In this document: piece by piece, positions 1-6,653 of the stretch | Position numbering within the stretch: position 1 is the first letter of the stretch | How the letters are laid out: each line of letters opens with the position of its first letter | Source: Bacteroidia bacterium | GTDB lineage: Bacteria > Bacteroidota > Bacteroidia > NS11-12g > UBA955 | Assembly: GCA_020848595.1 (NCBI GenBank) | Contig: JADLHV010000194.1 | Span: 1 to 11,977, forward strand | DNA length: 11,977 nucleotides | Reading direction: 5' to 3' | Notes under the pieces: generated by a model | Seen by the model: the letters and a program-made list of their open reading frames with translations, nothing else | What the model was told of the DNA's origin: nothing | Databases searched by the model: none | Made by a program: the position numbers and the translations under genes

Positions 1-185
1 ATATTCAATTGACCATTTATAAACCATTTAACACTTGGTTCATCAAAATTCCACTCGAGCGTTTTATCCCATTTCTTTCTCCACGTATAATTTTCTGCAA
101 TACTATCCCAAAATGATTCTGGTTGCTCAGTAGCCAACTTACAAGCTTCGTTATAGTCATTTATGCTGCTAATTCTAAATTCCAT
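1..185 (-). CDS. acs: Acetyl-CoA synthetase, N-terminal fragment (cut by window edge)
   Basis: AMP-forming acetyl-CoA synthetase converts acetate, ATP and CoA to acetyl-CoA in the cytoplasm. Only the first 61 codons are visible, read from an ATG at 183-185 on the minus strand; the rest lies left of the window. The fragment carries the pattern of the family's N-terminal domain: FW near residues 25-26, then W..KWD (35-40), LEWNF (43-47), and a WF.NG.LN stretch (54-61) that normally leads into the YNCLDRH region. The start is supported by an N-terminus of family-typical length and by a TATATTTG promoter element just upstream. The ATP- and acetate-binding motifs lie outside the window, so a closely related acyl-CoA synthetase cannot be fully excluded. 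The gene is divergent from the LamG-like gene on its right. Confidence 0.85.
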   Translation of the reverse strand, partial: MEFRISSINDYNEACKLATEQPESFWDSIAENYTWRKKWDKTLEWNFDEPSVKWFINGQLN

Positions 186-205
186 AATTGTAAAAAAAAT
201 CAAGA

Positions 206-213
206 CAAATATA
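206..213 (-). promoter_or_regulatory. Bacteroidota -7 element for acs
   Basis: Read on the minus strand this is TATATTTG, an exact match to TAnnTTTG. It ends about 20 nt before the acs start codon. The closest -33-like TTG on that strand is at 237-239, a spacing of 23 nt, which is somewhat wide, so the upstream half is weak. Confidence 0.5.
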
Positions 214-281
214 AGTTATAGTTCCAAACTCATTGACAATTCTGTACTTTCCGCTAAAAATTGTTCATTTTTTTTTATATG

Positions 282-309
282 TTGGATTATTAACAAAAAC
301 CTATATTTG
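282..309 (+). promoter_or_regulatory. Bacteroidota promoter for the LamG-like gene
   Basis: TATATTTG at 302-309 matches the TAnnTTTG -7 element exactly, with a TTG at 282-284 as a -33 element and a 17-nt spacer. The -7 element ends 27 nt before the ATG at 337, which leaves a short leader. It sits back to back with the acs promoter in the same intergenic region. Confidence 0.55.
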
Positions 310-336
310 TTCATAGTTCAGATTGAAGTCAACATT

Positions 337-2466
337 ATGAAAAAAATCTACCTTTTCGCTATTATATTTATTTACACCACATTAAGTGCGCAAAACTGCC
401 TCGATTTTGATGGAACAAATGATTATGTCGATTGCGGCAACGATACATCTCTTCAAATTAGTGGTAAATATATCACATTAGAAGCTTGGATATACCCAAC
501 AGCTTGGAAAACCAATACTTTCGAAGGGAATATTATCGCTAAAGAATACAATACCAGCAATTATGGTTACATGCTCAGATGTGGTGCAGGAGGAAAACTC
601 AATTTTGCTTTAGGCGATGGCACTTGGCATGAAATCACCACCACTAATACGGTCTTATCTTTAAATACTTGGCAGCATGTTGCTGGCACCTTCGATGGAA
701 ATAAAATGAGGTTGTATCTCAATGGTGTTTTAATCGATTCATTAGCCTTTAATGGCAGTATTAGTAAGACCACTGCAAATAATTTATATCTAGGCGCTCA
801 TGTTACTTATAGTCGTTTTTATCAAGGTCAAATAGATGAAGTTAAAATTTGGAGTATTTGCAAAACTGAAAATGAAATTGCAAATGGCCTTTCCGATGAA
901 CTATGCTCGTCGCAAACAGGATTGAGAGCGTATTACAAATTCAATCTTGGAAAAGCCAGTCAAAACAACCCAAACGTAAAAAAACTGAACGACTTAAGTG
1001 GATATGGCAACACAGGAACACTTACTAACTTTGGTCTCAATGGTTCTAACTCAAATTGGATTAAAGGAAAAACCTTAACCAAAGGGGTATTTGATGCTAG
1101 TGACACTATTGACGTCTGTAATGGATATATAAGTCCGAGTAGAAAATTTACTTGGTCTAAATCGGGCACCTATTACGATACCATTCCAACTTATTATGGA
1201 TGCGATAGTGCCATCACAATTTATTTGACCATCCGAAAGTCTACTAGTTTTTCTTTCAATGCACATGCTTGCGATAGCTTTATTAGTCCAAGTGGTAAAT
1301 TAATTTGGAAGTCTTCTGGCGTCTATTCTGAAAAAATAAAAAACATAGCTGGTTGCGATAGTACTATAACTGTATATCTAACTATTGGAGGAAATAAAGA
1401 TACTATCTATCCTGTTGCTTGTAATAAATATACGGTACCAAGCGGAAAAAGAACACTACTCATTTCTGGTAATTATTTTGACACTTTAACTGATTTCAGA
1501 GGATGTGATAGTATTATTGATATCCGATTAATTATTCATAAAGATCAATATGCGAGTATCGACCTCAGTGGCTGTTCGAAAGTAGCGGCTCCTAGCGGCA
1601 AAAGAATTTACACAGCAGAAGGTACCTATAACGACACATTGAAAACCCTCTCAGGTTGCGATAGTTTTTTGAGTGTAAAAGTTAAACTTAAAAACTCATC
1701 GGCTACAGTTATTGCCAGCAGTTGTGGTAGCTATAAAAGCCCTGATGACAGAAATATCTGGACCAAATCGGGCATATACATCGATACACTTACCAATATG
1801 GCATTTTGTGATAGCTTTATTACCTATAACATTACCATTTACGAATCTAGTAGCTCGAGTATGCAAGTGCAAGCCTGCCGATATTACAGAAGTCCAAGCA
1901 ATAAGAAAACATGGACCAAAACGGGCACTTACACAGATACACTAGTTAATGCTGTTGGCTGTGATAGTGTTATAAGCATACAACTTACTATTCCTACAAA
2001 TGATGTTGGCGTTACTCAAAATGGCAAACATCTTAGTGCAATTAGTTTTACGGGCAATTTTAGATGGCTCGATTGTAATAACAATTTCAGTTTCATAACT
2101 GGCGCTAATACTCGAGATTTTACAGCTCCAGCAATTGGACATTATGCTTTAGAAGTAACAGACAGCAATTGTACAGATACTTCTATGTGCTACTTTGTCA
2201 ATAATGTTTCCATTTTAAATTCAAACAAACTAGAAACACTTATTGTAAGTCCAAATCCTAACAAGGGTCTAATAGAAATAGAATCGCCATCATTACTCAA
2301 TCATGCAAAATTAAGAATTATAGATTTGTCGGGTAGAGTTGTATATGAAGCGTACTATGATGAATTTCAAAAGGAGCAAGTGTTATTGCAAATTGCACCT
2401 GGAAGTTATCTCCTCGAAATATTGGCGGAGGCATATCATGCCATGAGTTTTATTAGTGTTGAATGA
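337..2466 (+). CDS. Secreted LamG-like protein with six Cys repeats and a T9SS sorting domain
   Basis: This is a 709-residue protein predicted to be exported by Sec and then moved to the cell surface or medium by the type IX system. Residues 1-19 form a signal peptide (MKKIYLF..., ending LSA before Q). Residues about 21-235 resemble a LamG/concanavalin-like jelly roll, with the hallmarks LDFDG..DYV, LEAWIYP, W.HVAGTFDG, LYLNG and GQIDEVKIW. These domains often bind carbohydrate or act as adhesion modules. Residues about 255-553 hold six tandem repeats of 50-51 residues, described separately. An Ig-like segment follows (about 555-625), then a T9SS type A sorting domain (about 632-709) beginning VSPNPNKG. 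The reading frame stays open upstream to 163, but the ATG at 337 is preferred because it puts the signal peptide at the N-terminus and lies just behind the promoter. No catalytic domain is visible, so an adhesive or structural role is only an inference. Confidence 0.9.
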   Translation: MKKIYLFAIIFIYTTLSAQNCLDFDGTNDYVDCGNDTSLQISGKYITLEAWIYPTAWKTNTFEGNIIAKEYNTSNYGYMLRCGAGGKLNFALGDGTWHEITTTNTVLSLNTWQHVAGTFDGNKMRLYLNGVLIDSLAFNGSISKTTANNLYLGAHVTYSRFYQGQIDEVKIWSICKTENEIANGLSDELCSSQTGLRAYYKFNLGKASQNNPNVKKLNDLSGYGNTGTLTNFGLNGSNSNWIKGKTLTKGVFDASDTIDVCNGYISPSRKFTWSKSGTYYDTIPTYYGCDSAITIYLTIRKSTSFSFNAHACDSFISPSGKLIWKSSGVYSEKIKNIAGCDSTITVYLTIGGNKDTIYPVACNKYTVPSGKRTLLISGNYFDTLTDFRGCDSIIDIRLIIHKDQYASIDLSGCSKVAAPSGKRIYTAEGTYNDTLKTLSGCDSFLSVKVKLKNSSATVIASSCGSYKSPDDRNIWTKSGIYIDTLTNMAFCDSFITYNITIYESSSSSMQVQACRYYRSPSNKKTWTKTGTYTDTLVNAVGCDSVISIQLTIPTNDVGVTQNGKHLSAISFTGNFRWLDCNNNFSFITGANTRDFTAPAIGHYALEVTDSNCTDTSMCYFVNNVSILNSNKLETLIVSPNPNKGLIEIESPSLLNHAKLRIIDLSGRVVYEAYYDEFQKEQVLLQIAPGSYLLEILAEAYHAMSFISVE
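1102..1995 (+). repeat. Six tandem protein repeats, Cys-x27-Cys, period 50/51 residues
   Basis: The repeats lie inside the LamG-like protein. The first cysteine of each falls at residues 261, 312, 362, 413, 463 and 514, so the steps are 51, 50, 51, 50 and 51. The second cysteine is always exactly 28 residues later (289, 340, 390, 441, 491, 542) in a CDS motif. The shared pattern is Cys, then SPSGK-like, W..SG.Y.DT, (G)CDS and a beta strand such as ITI.LTI. The DNA copies have diverged, so this is an old duplication held by selection on the protein. Each pair probably forms a disulfide in a small beta domain after export. Similar repeats occur in other secreted Bacteroidota proteins. Confidence 0.9.
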
Positions 2467-2583
2467 GAAAAATTTAGAAGGGATGACATAAAATTGACTT
2501 CCTATTTCGATTTTTTTTTCTTTCTTTTGTAAGACGCTGCTTTAAATTCGTTGAGCGCGATTTCGTTACCTTTTCAAAATAAA

Positions 2584-3036
2584 ATGAACGCCATTGTCTT
2601 GCACAAATCCGAAATTCTCGACATTTTCTCAGCTGATACTGAGTCAGAATTAGAGTTGCCATTTATCGCCTCTGGAATAAGTGCAGGCTTTCCATCACCA
2701 GCTTTAGACTTTATTGATTTAAGTATCGATCTTAATCGCCATCTTGTTAAACATCCTAGTGCTACATTTTATGGAAGAGTAAAGGGAGATTCGATGATTG
2801 AGGCGGGCATTCACGATGGCGACTTGCTGGTTATAGACAAAAGTTTAGACCCCAAAGATGACAAAATCGCCGTATGTTATATTGATGGAGAATTTACACT
2901 TAAAAGGATAAAAATAGAAAAAGATTGTTGCTGGTTAGTGCCTGCAAATTCTAAATACCAATCGATAAAAGTTACCGAAGAAAACGATTTCTTAATCTGG
3001 GGAATTGTAACGCATGTCATAAAAAAAATGGTGTAA
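2584..3036 (+). CDS. umuD: UmuD, self-cleaving subunit of translesion DNA polymerase V
   Basis: A 150-residue LexA/UmuD-family S24 peptidase. In the SOS response, contact with RecA filaments triggers self-cleavage to UmuD', which partners UmuC in polymerase V. The cleavage site is Ala34-Gly35 in SAGFPSP, the nucleophile is Ser70 in GDSM, and the general base is Lys107 in EFTLK. All three lie exactly ten residues after the E. coli equivalents (24/25, 60, 97). E. coli UmuD has Cys-Gly at the site; Ala-Gly is the LexA-type pair. There is no helix-turn-helix, which rules out LexA. The stretch IDLN..L..HPSAT before the active site is typical of UmuD. The ATG at 2584 is preferred over an in-frame TTG at 2551 because it gives a length close to the family norm. 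The stop codon overlaps the umuC start by one base (TAATG), implying co-transcription and translational coupling. Confidence 0.95.
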   Translation: MNAIVLHKSEILDIFSADTESELELPFIASGISAGFPSPALDFIDLSIDLNRHLVKHPSATFYGRVKGDSMIEAGIHDGDLLVIDKSLDPKDDKIAVCYIDGEFTLKRIKIEKDCCWLVPANSKYQSIKVTEENDFLIWGIVTHVIKKMV

Positions 3037-4295
3037 TGTACGCACTTGTCGACTGCAATAATTTTTACGTTTCATGTGAGCGTGTTTTTAGACCCGACTT
3101 AAATGGGAAAGCGGTAGTTGTATTGTCGAATAATGACGGTTGTGCCATTGCACGCAGCAACGAAGCTAAAAAATTAGGTATCCCAATGGGTGCAAATGCA
3201 TTCGAATATGAAGCTTTATTTAAAAAACATCATGTTCATGTATTCTCTGCTAATTTTGCCTTGTATGGCGATATGAGTCAAAGAGTGATGACCCTACTCA
3301 GTGAATTGAGTCAAGAAATAGAAGTCTATAGCATTGATGAAGCTTTTCTGAAAATATCTGGATTACCACCATCCAACTTAGCTAAGCATTTTAGTGAGCT
3401 TCAGAAAAGAGTCTATAAATGCACGGGAATACCAATATCTATTGGCATTGCACCTACAAAAGCATTAGCAAAAATATCGAACAAAATCGCCAAAAAATTC
3501 CCGAAAGAGACCAATAACATTTACATTATAGATGATGAAATCAAGCGAGTTAAAGCTCTAAAGTGGACTAAAATCGGCGATGTATGGGGCATAGGCAATG
3601 CCAACGAACGACTTTTACAAACTTTGGGGGTAAAAAATGCATTTGATTTTACTCAACTCAATGACCAATTCGTTAAAAATCATCTAACGATTGTTGGACT
3701 GCGCCTTAAACAGGATTTACAAGGCATTCCAACTTTAAAATTAGAAGATGTTAAAGATAAAAAAAACATTGCGACCACGCGCTCCTTCGAAGGCAACATT
3801 ACAGAACTAAGCGCTCTCGAAGAACGTATCTCTACCTTTGCCGTTTCGTGTGCAGAAAAGCTACGCAAACAAAACAATTGCTGCACGACAATGATGGTTT
3901 TTATCCATACAAATGGCTTTAGAAACGACCTTCCACAATACAGCAAAAACATTTTAATCAAACTCCCTTTTGCCAGCAATTCGGCCATAGAACTAAGTCG
4001 ATTTGCACTAGAAGGACTTAGAAAAATATTTAAAACTGGGTTTCACTATAAAAAAGCGGGAGTGATTGTCCTCGACTTAATTCCAAGTGAACAAGTACAA
4101 TTTAAATTTTTCGATAATGCCAACCCGAGACATATCCCACTTATGAAGGCATTAGATAAAATAAACGCCAACTTTGGTCAACAAAAATTGAGATTAGCCT
4201 CACAATCGACTGGTAAAATATGGCGCATGAAACAAGAACACCTTTCGCCAAATTATACAACTAAATTATCCGATATCATCCTAATAAATGTCTGA
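3036..4295 (+). CDS. umuC: UmuC, Y-family translesion DNA polymerase V catalytic subunit
   Basis: A 419-residue protein, almost the same length as E. coli UmuC (422). It copies past damaged bases with low fidelity as UmuD'2C. The catalytic acids are Asp6 in LVDCNNFYVSCE, and Asp101 and Glu102 in YSIDEAFL. Tyr11 is at the steric-gate position that discriminates against ribonucleotides. The NNDGCAIARSNEAK block (residues 32-45) is the fingers region, and SIGIAPTKALAKISNKIAKK lies in the palm. The C-terminal part includes QVQFKFF at 353-359, a likely beta-clamp-binding motif at the place of QLNLF in E. coli UmuC. It ends with the UmuC-specific tail (WRMKQEHLSPNYTT..SD), which DinB lacks. The start overlaps the umuD stop and its own stop overlaps the next start (TGATG). 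Confidence 0.97.
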   Translation: MYALVDCNNFYVSCERVFRPDLNGKAVVVLSNNDGCAIARSNEAKKLGIPMGANAFEYEALFKKHHVHVFSANFALYGDMSQRVMTLLSELSQEIEVYSIDEAFLKISGLPPSNLAKHFSELQKRVYKCTGIPISIGIAPTKALAKISNKIAKKFPKETNNIYIIDDEIKRVKALKWTKIGDVWGIGNANERLLQTLGVKNAFDFTQLNDQFVKNHLTIVGLRLKQDLQGIPTLKLEDVKDKKNIATTRSFEGNITELSALEERISTFAVSCAEKLRKQNNCCTTMMVFIHTNGFRNDLPQYSKNILIKLPFASNSAIELSRFALEGLRKIFKTGFHYKKAGVIVLDLIPSEQVQFKFFDNANPRHIPLMKALDKINANFGQQKLRLASQSTGKIWRMKQEHLSPNYTTKLSDIILINV

Positions 4296-4897
4296 TGTGC
4301 TTTCACTCTAAACAAACCAAAAAAGCCATAGAGCTCGAACACCGATTTAGAGCCAAGTTTGAGCAGGACTCCTTGTTTACCCCATCTATCTTTAATGGCT
4401 TTCAGTTTCCTAAAACGCCTGTTATTGCCAACGATAATAGCAATACGATTAAACTGTTTAACTGGGGACTGATTCCTTCTTGGGCTAAAGATAAGGAGAT
4501 TAGAAAAAATACACTCAATGCACGAATAGAAACCATAGCAGAAAAGCCGTCTTTTAGGTCTTATGTTAAACAACGCTGTTTAGTACTCGTAGATGGATTT
4601 TATGAATGGCAATGGCTTGATGAAAAAGGCAAACAAAAACAAAAATATGAAATCGGATTGCCTGATGATTCGGCTTTTGCGTTGGCAGGCATTTGGAGCG
4701 AATGGTTAGACAAAGAAACTGGAGAATTGATGCATACCTATTCGATACTCACCACAGAAGCCAACGAATTTATGGCTAGAATACACAATTCTAAAAAACG
4801 TATGCCAGTCATTATTCATCCAAACAACGAACAAGCATGGTTAAATGGTGGCGAACTATCCACAGAACCGATAACACTTAAAGCTGTCGAAGTATAA
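4295..4897 (+). CDS. SRAP-domain (YedK/HMCES family) abasic-site-binding protein
   Basis: A 200-residue SRAP protein. The family recognises abasic sites in single-stranded DNA and forms a stable thiazolidine crosslink through the N-terminal cysteine exposed after Met removal, protecting the site from strand breakage and mutagenic bypass. The active-site set is complete: Cys2, Asn75 and Arg77 in LNARIET, Glu104 in GFYEW, and His164 in RIHNSKKRMP. W57GLIPSW63 is another family signature. Cys at position 2 fixes the start at 4295 without ambiguity. It is slightly shorter than E. coli YedK (about 220 residues), mainly at the C-terminus. Its start overlaps the umuC stop by one base, so it is the third gene of the polymerase V operon. 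SRAP genes are known to associate with SOS mutagenesis genes, and this arrangement implies joint damage induction. Confidence 0.95.
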   Translation: MCFHSKQTKKAIELEHRFRAKFEQDSLFTPSIFNGFQFPKTPVIANDNSNTIKLFNWGLIPSWAKDKEIRKNTLNARIETIAEKPSFRSYVKQRCLVLVDGFYEWQWLDEKGKQKQKYEIGLPDDSAFALAGIWSEWLDKETGELMHTYSILTTEANEFMARIHNSKKRMPVIIHPNNEQAWLNGGELSTEPITLKAVEV

Positions 4898-4940
4898 TAA
4901 CGCCTGAAATTAATTAACATAGCGCCTTCGATATTTTTTT
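4885..4940 (+). terminator. Possible intrinsic terminator of the umuD-umuC-SRAP operon
   Basis: TCGAAG (4887-4892) pairs with CTTCGA (4926-4931), extended by one wobble and one A-T pair, and is followed directly by seven T (4934-4940). The arms overlap the SRAP stop codon. The loop is long (33 nt), which makes this weaker than a standard terminator. Confidence 0.4.
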
Positions 4941-5143
4941 AAATATTGTCAGTATAAATACGCCATGTGAGAACTTTTGACAGATGACACATAAGAGAGA
5001 TAAGCTCACAAACACTATTAATAAAAACTCTCAGAGTTATGTAACTTAAGGATTTAGTTCTAGCGTCCTAGGCCAATCTACAGCACTGGCTAACTATACT
5101 AAAGATATAAAAATCAAACTTCAAGCAATCAACTAAGTTGACT
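4941..5143. other. AT-rich intergenic stretch with no recognised gene
   Basis: This lies between the convergent SRAP and barrel-protein transcripts. I see no plausible ORF, tRNA-like fold or consensus promoter on either strand. The only structure is a short perfect dyad at 5129-5141 (TCAACT-A-AGTTGA) next to the minus-strand terminator, of unknown meaning. Confidence 0.5.
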
Positions 5144-5185
5144 AAAAAAAAACTCCCCGACTGGAGTATACTCAACCAGCGGGGA
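5144..5185 (-). terminator. Strong intrinsic terminator of the barrel-protein gene
   Basis: CCCCG (5155-5159) plus CTGG (5161-5164) pair with CCAG (5176-5179) and CGGGG (5180-5184), a 9-bp GC-rich stem with one bulged base at 5160. Read on the minus strand, nine T follow (A-run at 5144-5152 on the plus strand), as expected for Rho-independent termination. It lies just over 100 nt beyond the stop codon of the gene ending at 5289. The loop holds a 10-bp palindrome, GAGTATACTC. Confidence 0.85.
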
Positions 5186-5196
5186 ATTTGCAGTTC

Positions 5197-5288
5197 CCGT
5201 CTCTTACCAGACGGAGTTTCACACTATTTTGTTGATTTATTAGTGTTACACACACACTCGAAATGTGTTTGAGTCAATTCAATGACTC
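5197..5288 (-). other. Hairpin-rich 3' untranslated region
   Basis: Between the barrel-gene stop and its terminator are four more inverted repeats. They are GAGTCA/TGACTC (5271-5276 with 5283-5288), ACACA/TGTGT (5252-5256 with 5264-5268), ACACTA/TAGTGT (5221-5226 with 5241-5246) and CCGTCT/AGACGG (5197-5202 with 5209-5214). They do not overlap and could form together in one transcript. Function is unknown: RNA stability, or a small RNA released from the 3' end, are possibilities. No Rfam family was recognised. Confidence 0.5.
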
Positions 5289-6026
5289 TTAGAAGTTGAC
5301 AGTTAGGTTAACCCCAGACTGGAAATTATTTTTACTATATTGAGTAGTTGCACCAACTCTGCAAGAGCCAATCATGGCAGAGAAACCGATACTAGGTTGA
5401 TTTCTACTAACACCAGCATTAATCAATACATTTTCACCAAGTTTCTTGTATGCTTGAGTAGTAACTAAGACCTTATCTTTAAATACATAAGTATCGAATT
5501 GAAGAGCAGATGTTCTATTATAGACATTATATCCTAAACGAGCGCCTACATCAGTAGTTCTTTCGTTGGCAGGAATAGTTGGATCGTTGTTCATTAAAGC
5601 TGCGGCACCTATACTTAAGTAACCCTTTACTTGACCAAAGAACAAGAAACTTGCTTTACATTCAAGGCCATGAGCATATCCAGCTGTTACTAAGGTATTT
5701 TTATCTAAACCATCGTATTGAGCTTTCATTTGAAGAAATATGGGTCTATTTCTTGAAACAGATTCAGAGAAATTGCCTCTGTTATTGACCATAATCATGG
5801 CCTCTAGTCCAAGTCGCATGTTCGACAACATACTATAATCACTTGAATTATTAAGACCAGATTCGCCATTTACAGGTTTTGACATTTGATAAGCATTGCT
5901 GTAATATCCAGTATTCAACCTTAAAATAGCATGATTTGCTCCGAAGTTATTGCGCATTTTCGGATTGTACATTCCATTAACTGTAGTAGCTAATAATAGA
6001 ATAATTGTGCTTGCGTAGAATTTCAT
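5289..6026 (-). CDS. Predicted outer-membrane beta-barrel protein, family not identified
   Basis: A 245-residue protein I cannot place in a named family. It begins with a clear signal peptide (MKFYASTIILLLATTVNG, residues 1-18). The body alternates polar and hydrophobic residues with many Gly, Asn, Tyr and Ser, as in amphipathic beta strands: LGLEAMIMV, VKGYLSIGAAAL, VGARLGYNVY, SALQFDTYVF and VLINAGVS. It ends in GVNLTVNF, with the terminal aromatic typical of outer-membrane barrels. It loosely resembles PorP/SprF-type proteins that accompany T9SS cargo, but it is shorter and lacks their N-terminal signature, so that is only a suggestion. An in-frame ATG at 6057-6059 would add 11 charged residues before the signal peptide, so the start at 6024-6026 is preferred. 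The gene has its own promoter, a long leader and a terminator, and is therefore probably monocistronic. Confidence 0.7.
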   Translation of the reverse strand: MKFYASTIILLLATTVNGMYNPKMRNNFGANHAILRLNTGYYSNAYQMSKPVNGESGLNNSSDYSMLSNMRLGLEAMIMVNNRGNFSESVSRNRPIFLQMKAQYDGLDKNTLVTAGYAHGLECKASFLFFGQVKGYLSIGAAALMNNDPTIPANERTTDVGARLGYNVYNRTSALQFDTYVFKDKVLVTTQAYKKLGENVLINAGVSRNQPSIGFSAMIGSCRVGATTQYSKNNFQSGVNLTVNF

Positions 6027-6182
6027 TGTGCGTTTGTGATTTTCAAAATAGTGTTTCAACAGTTCAGTTTTGATTTTGTGTTGTGTTTTCGATTGTGAAT
6101 TTTAACCCCCATGGCAATAAACGACCAGACATAAAAATGCCTGAATGCGTGTCGCCTTACCAAAAGAGTTTTCTATTGGTTT
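6027..6182 (-). other. Structured part of the barrel-gene leader
   Basis: On the minus-strand RNA two hairpins are visible. At 6159-6180, ACCAA pairs with TTGGT, extended by three more pairs after one mismatch. At 6122-6154, a 7-bp stem CAGGCAT/ATGTCTG with a TTTT loop is enclosed by CGAC/GTCG with a 7-nt bulge. The inner stem contains one G-U wobble that would be an A-C mismatch if the plus strand were transcribed, so the fold favours minus-strand RNA. It resembles no riboswitch I recognise. Confidence 0.4.
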
Positions 6183-6380
6183 TTAGAATGGGATTTTAGA
6201 AGTAAATTTTCTAATAATCTCGATTCCTTTTAAGGCAAAATAAGTTCTGTTGTAATTGATTTTTAGAGTCTGACTCGCACTTGAAGTCCGAATCATCTTT
6301 GGAGACGATGCTCCTGGGTTTAATGTTGTAGTGTGCATATTGTGTATTGTGTGTGTAATCCTCTTCACTGAATTAAGCAT
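6183..6380 (-). CDS. Possible 65-codon leader ORF, uncertain
   Basis: An ATG-started frame of 65 codons begins about 30 nt after the start point predicted from the strong minus-strand promoter and ends in TAA, about 160 nt before the barrel gene. The product is basic (many K and R), with no signal peptide, membrane segment or motif I recognise. Its position makes it the first ORF on the transcript. It could be a true small protein, a regulatory leader peptide or a chance ORF in an untranslated leader. The composition does not settle the matter and I lean towards non-coding. Confidence 0.25.
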   Translation of the reverse strand: MLNSVKRITHTIHNMHTTTLNPGASSPKMIRTSSASQTLKINYNRTYFALKGIEIIRKFTSKIPF

Positions 6381-6417
6381 TTTTACTGTGAGTAAATATA
6401 CCTAGTTCATCTGAGAG

Positions 6418-6450
6418 CAAATATAGATGGATTTCAATTTTACCTCCAAA
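6418..6450 (-). promoter_or_regulatory. Strong consensus Bacteroidota promoter for the barrel gene
   Basis: On the minus strand, TTTG (6447-6450) is followed after 21 nt by TATATTTG (6418-6425), close to the consensus TTTG-N19/21-TAnnTTTG. It predicts a start near 6412 and thus a leader of roughly 385 nt before the barrel gene at 6026. Two AAATATTT boxes just upstream (6460-6467 and 6470-6477) could act as an AT-rich UP-like element. Confidence 0.7.
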
Positions 6451-6477
6451 TAATTTTTCAAATATTTTTAAATATTT

Positions 6478-6653
6478 AACTTAATTATCAGTAAAACAGA
6501 TATTTACAAGTCCAATTTTAAGCTCAAAAACACTTACTTTACCATTTTTTGTTTAAGTTTTTGGCAGCTTTCCAAAAAAACATTTCAACAAAAAAGACCC
6601 CAAAAAGTGAGTAAAAAGACTTATTAGGACAAAAAGCTTATTTTTTTATGCAA
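6478..6653. other. AT-rich spacer downstream of the giant secreted protein gene
   Basis: Many A and T runs but no convincing hairpin followed by T on the minus strand, so no clear terminator for the gene ending at 6654. No ORF or consensus promoter was seen on either strand. Confidence 0.4.

Noticed and set aside
163..336. 58-codon upstream extension of the LamG-like protein
   Set aside because: It would overlap the acs coding start, span both promoter elements and bury the signal peptide inside the protein.
2470..2550. Terminator or promoter between the LamG-like gene and umuD
   Set aside because: A long T-run is present (about 2511-2528) but no stem precedes it. TAAATTCG at 2543-2550 is one base off the -7 element, with a TTTG only 13 nt upstream. 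No LexA-box-like dyad was seen.
2551..2583. TTG start for UmuD, adding 11 residues
   Set aside because: The ATG at 2584 gives near-standard length with every active-site residue a constant ten positions after E. coli; the extension has no family counterpart.
6590..6650. Terminator for the giant gene
   Set aside because: T-rich runs on the minus strand are present, but the only possible stems are short A-T pairs, too weak to call.
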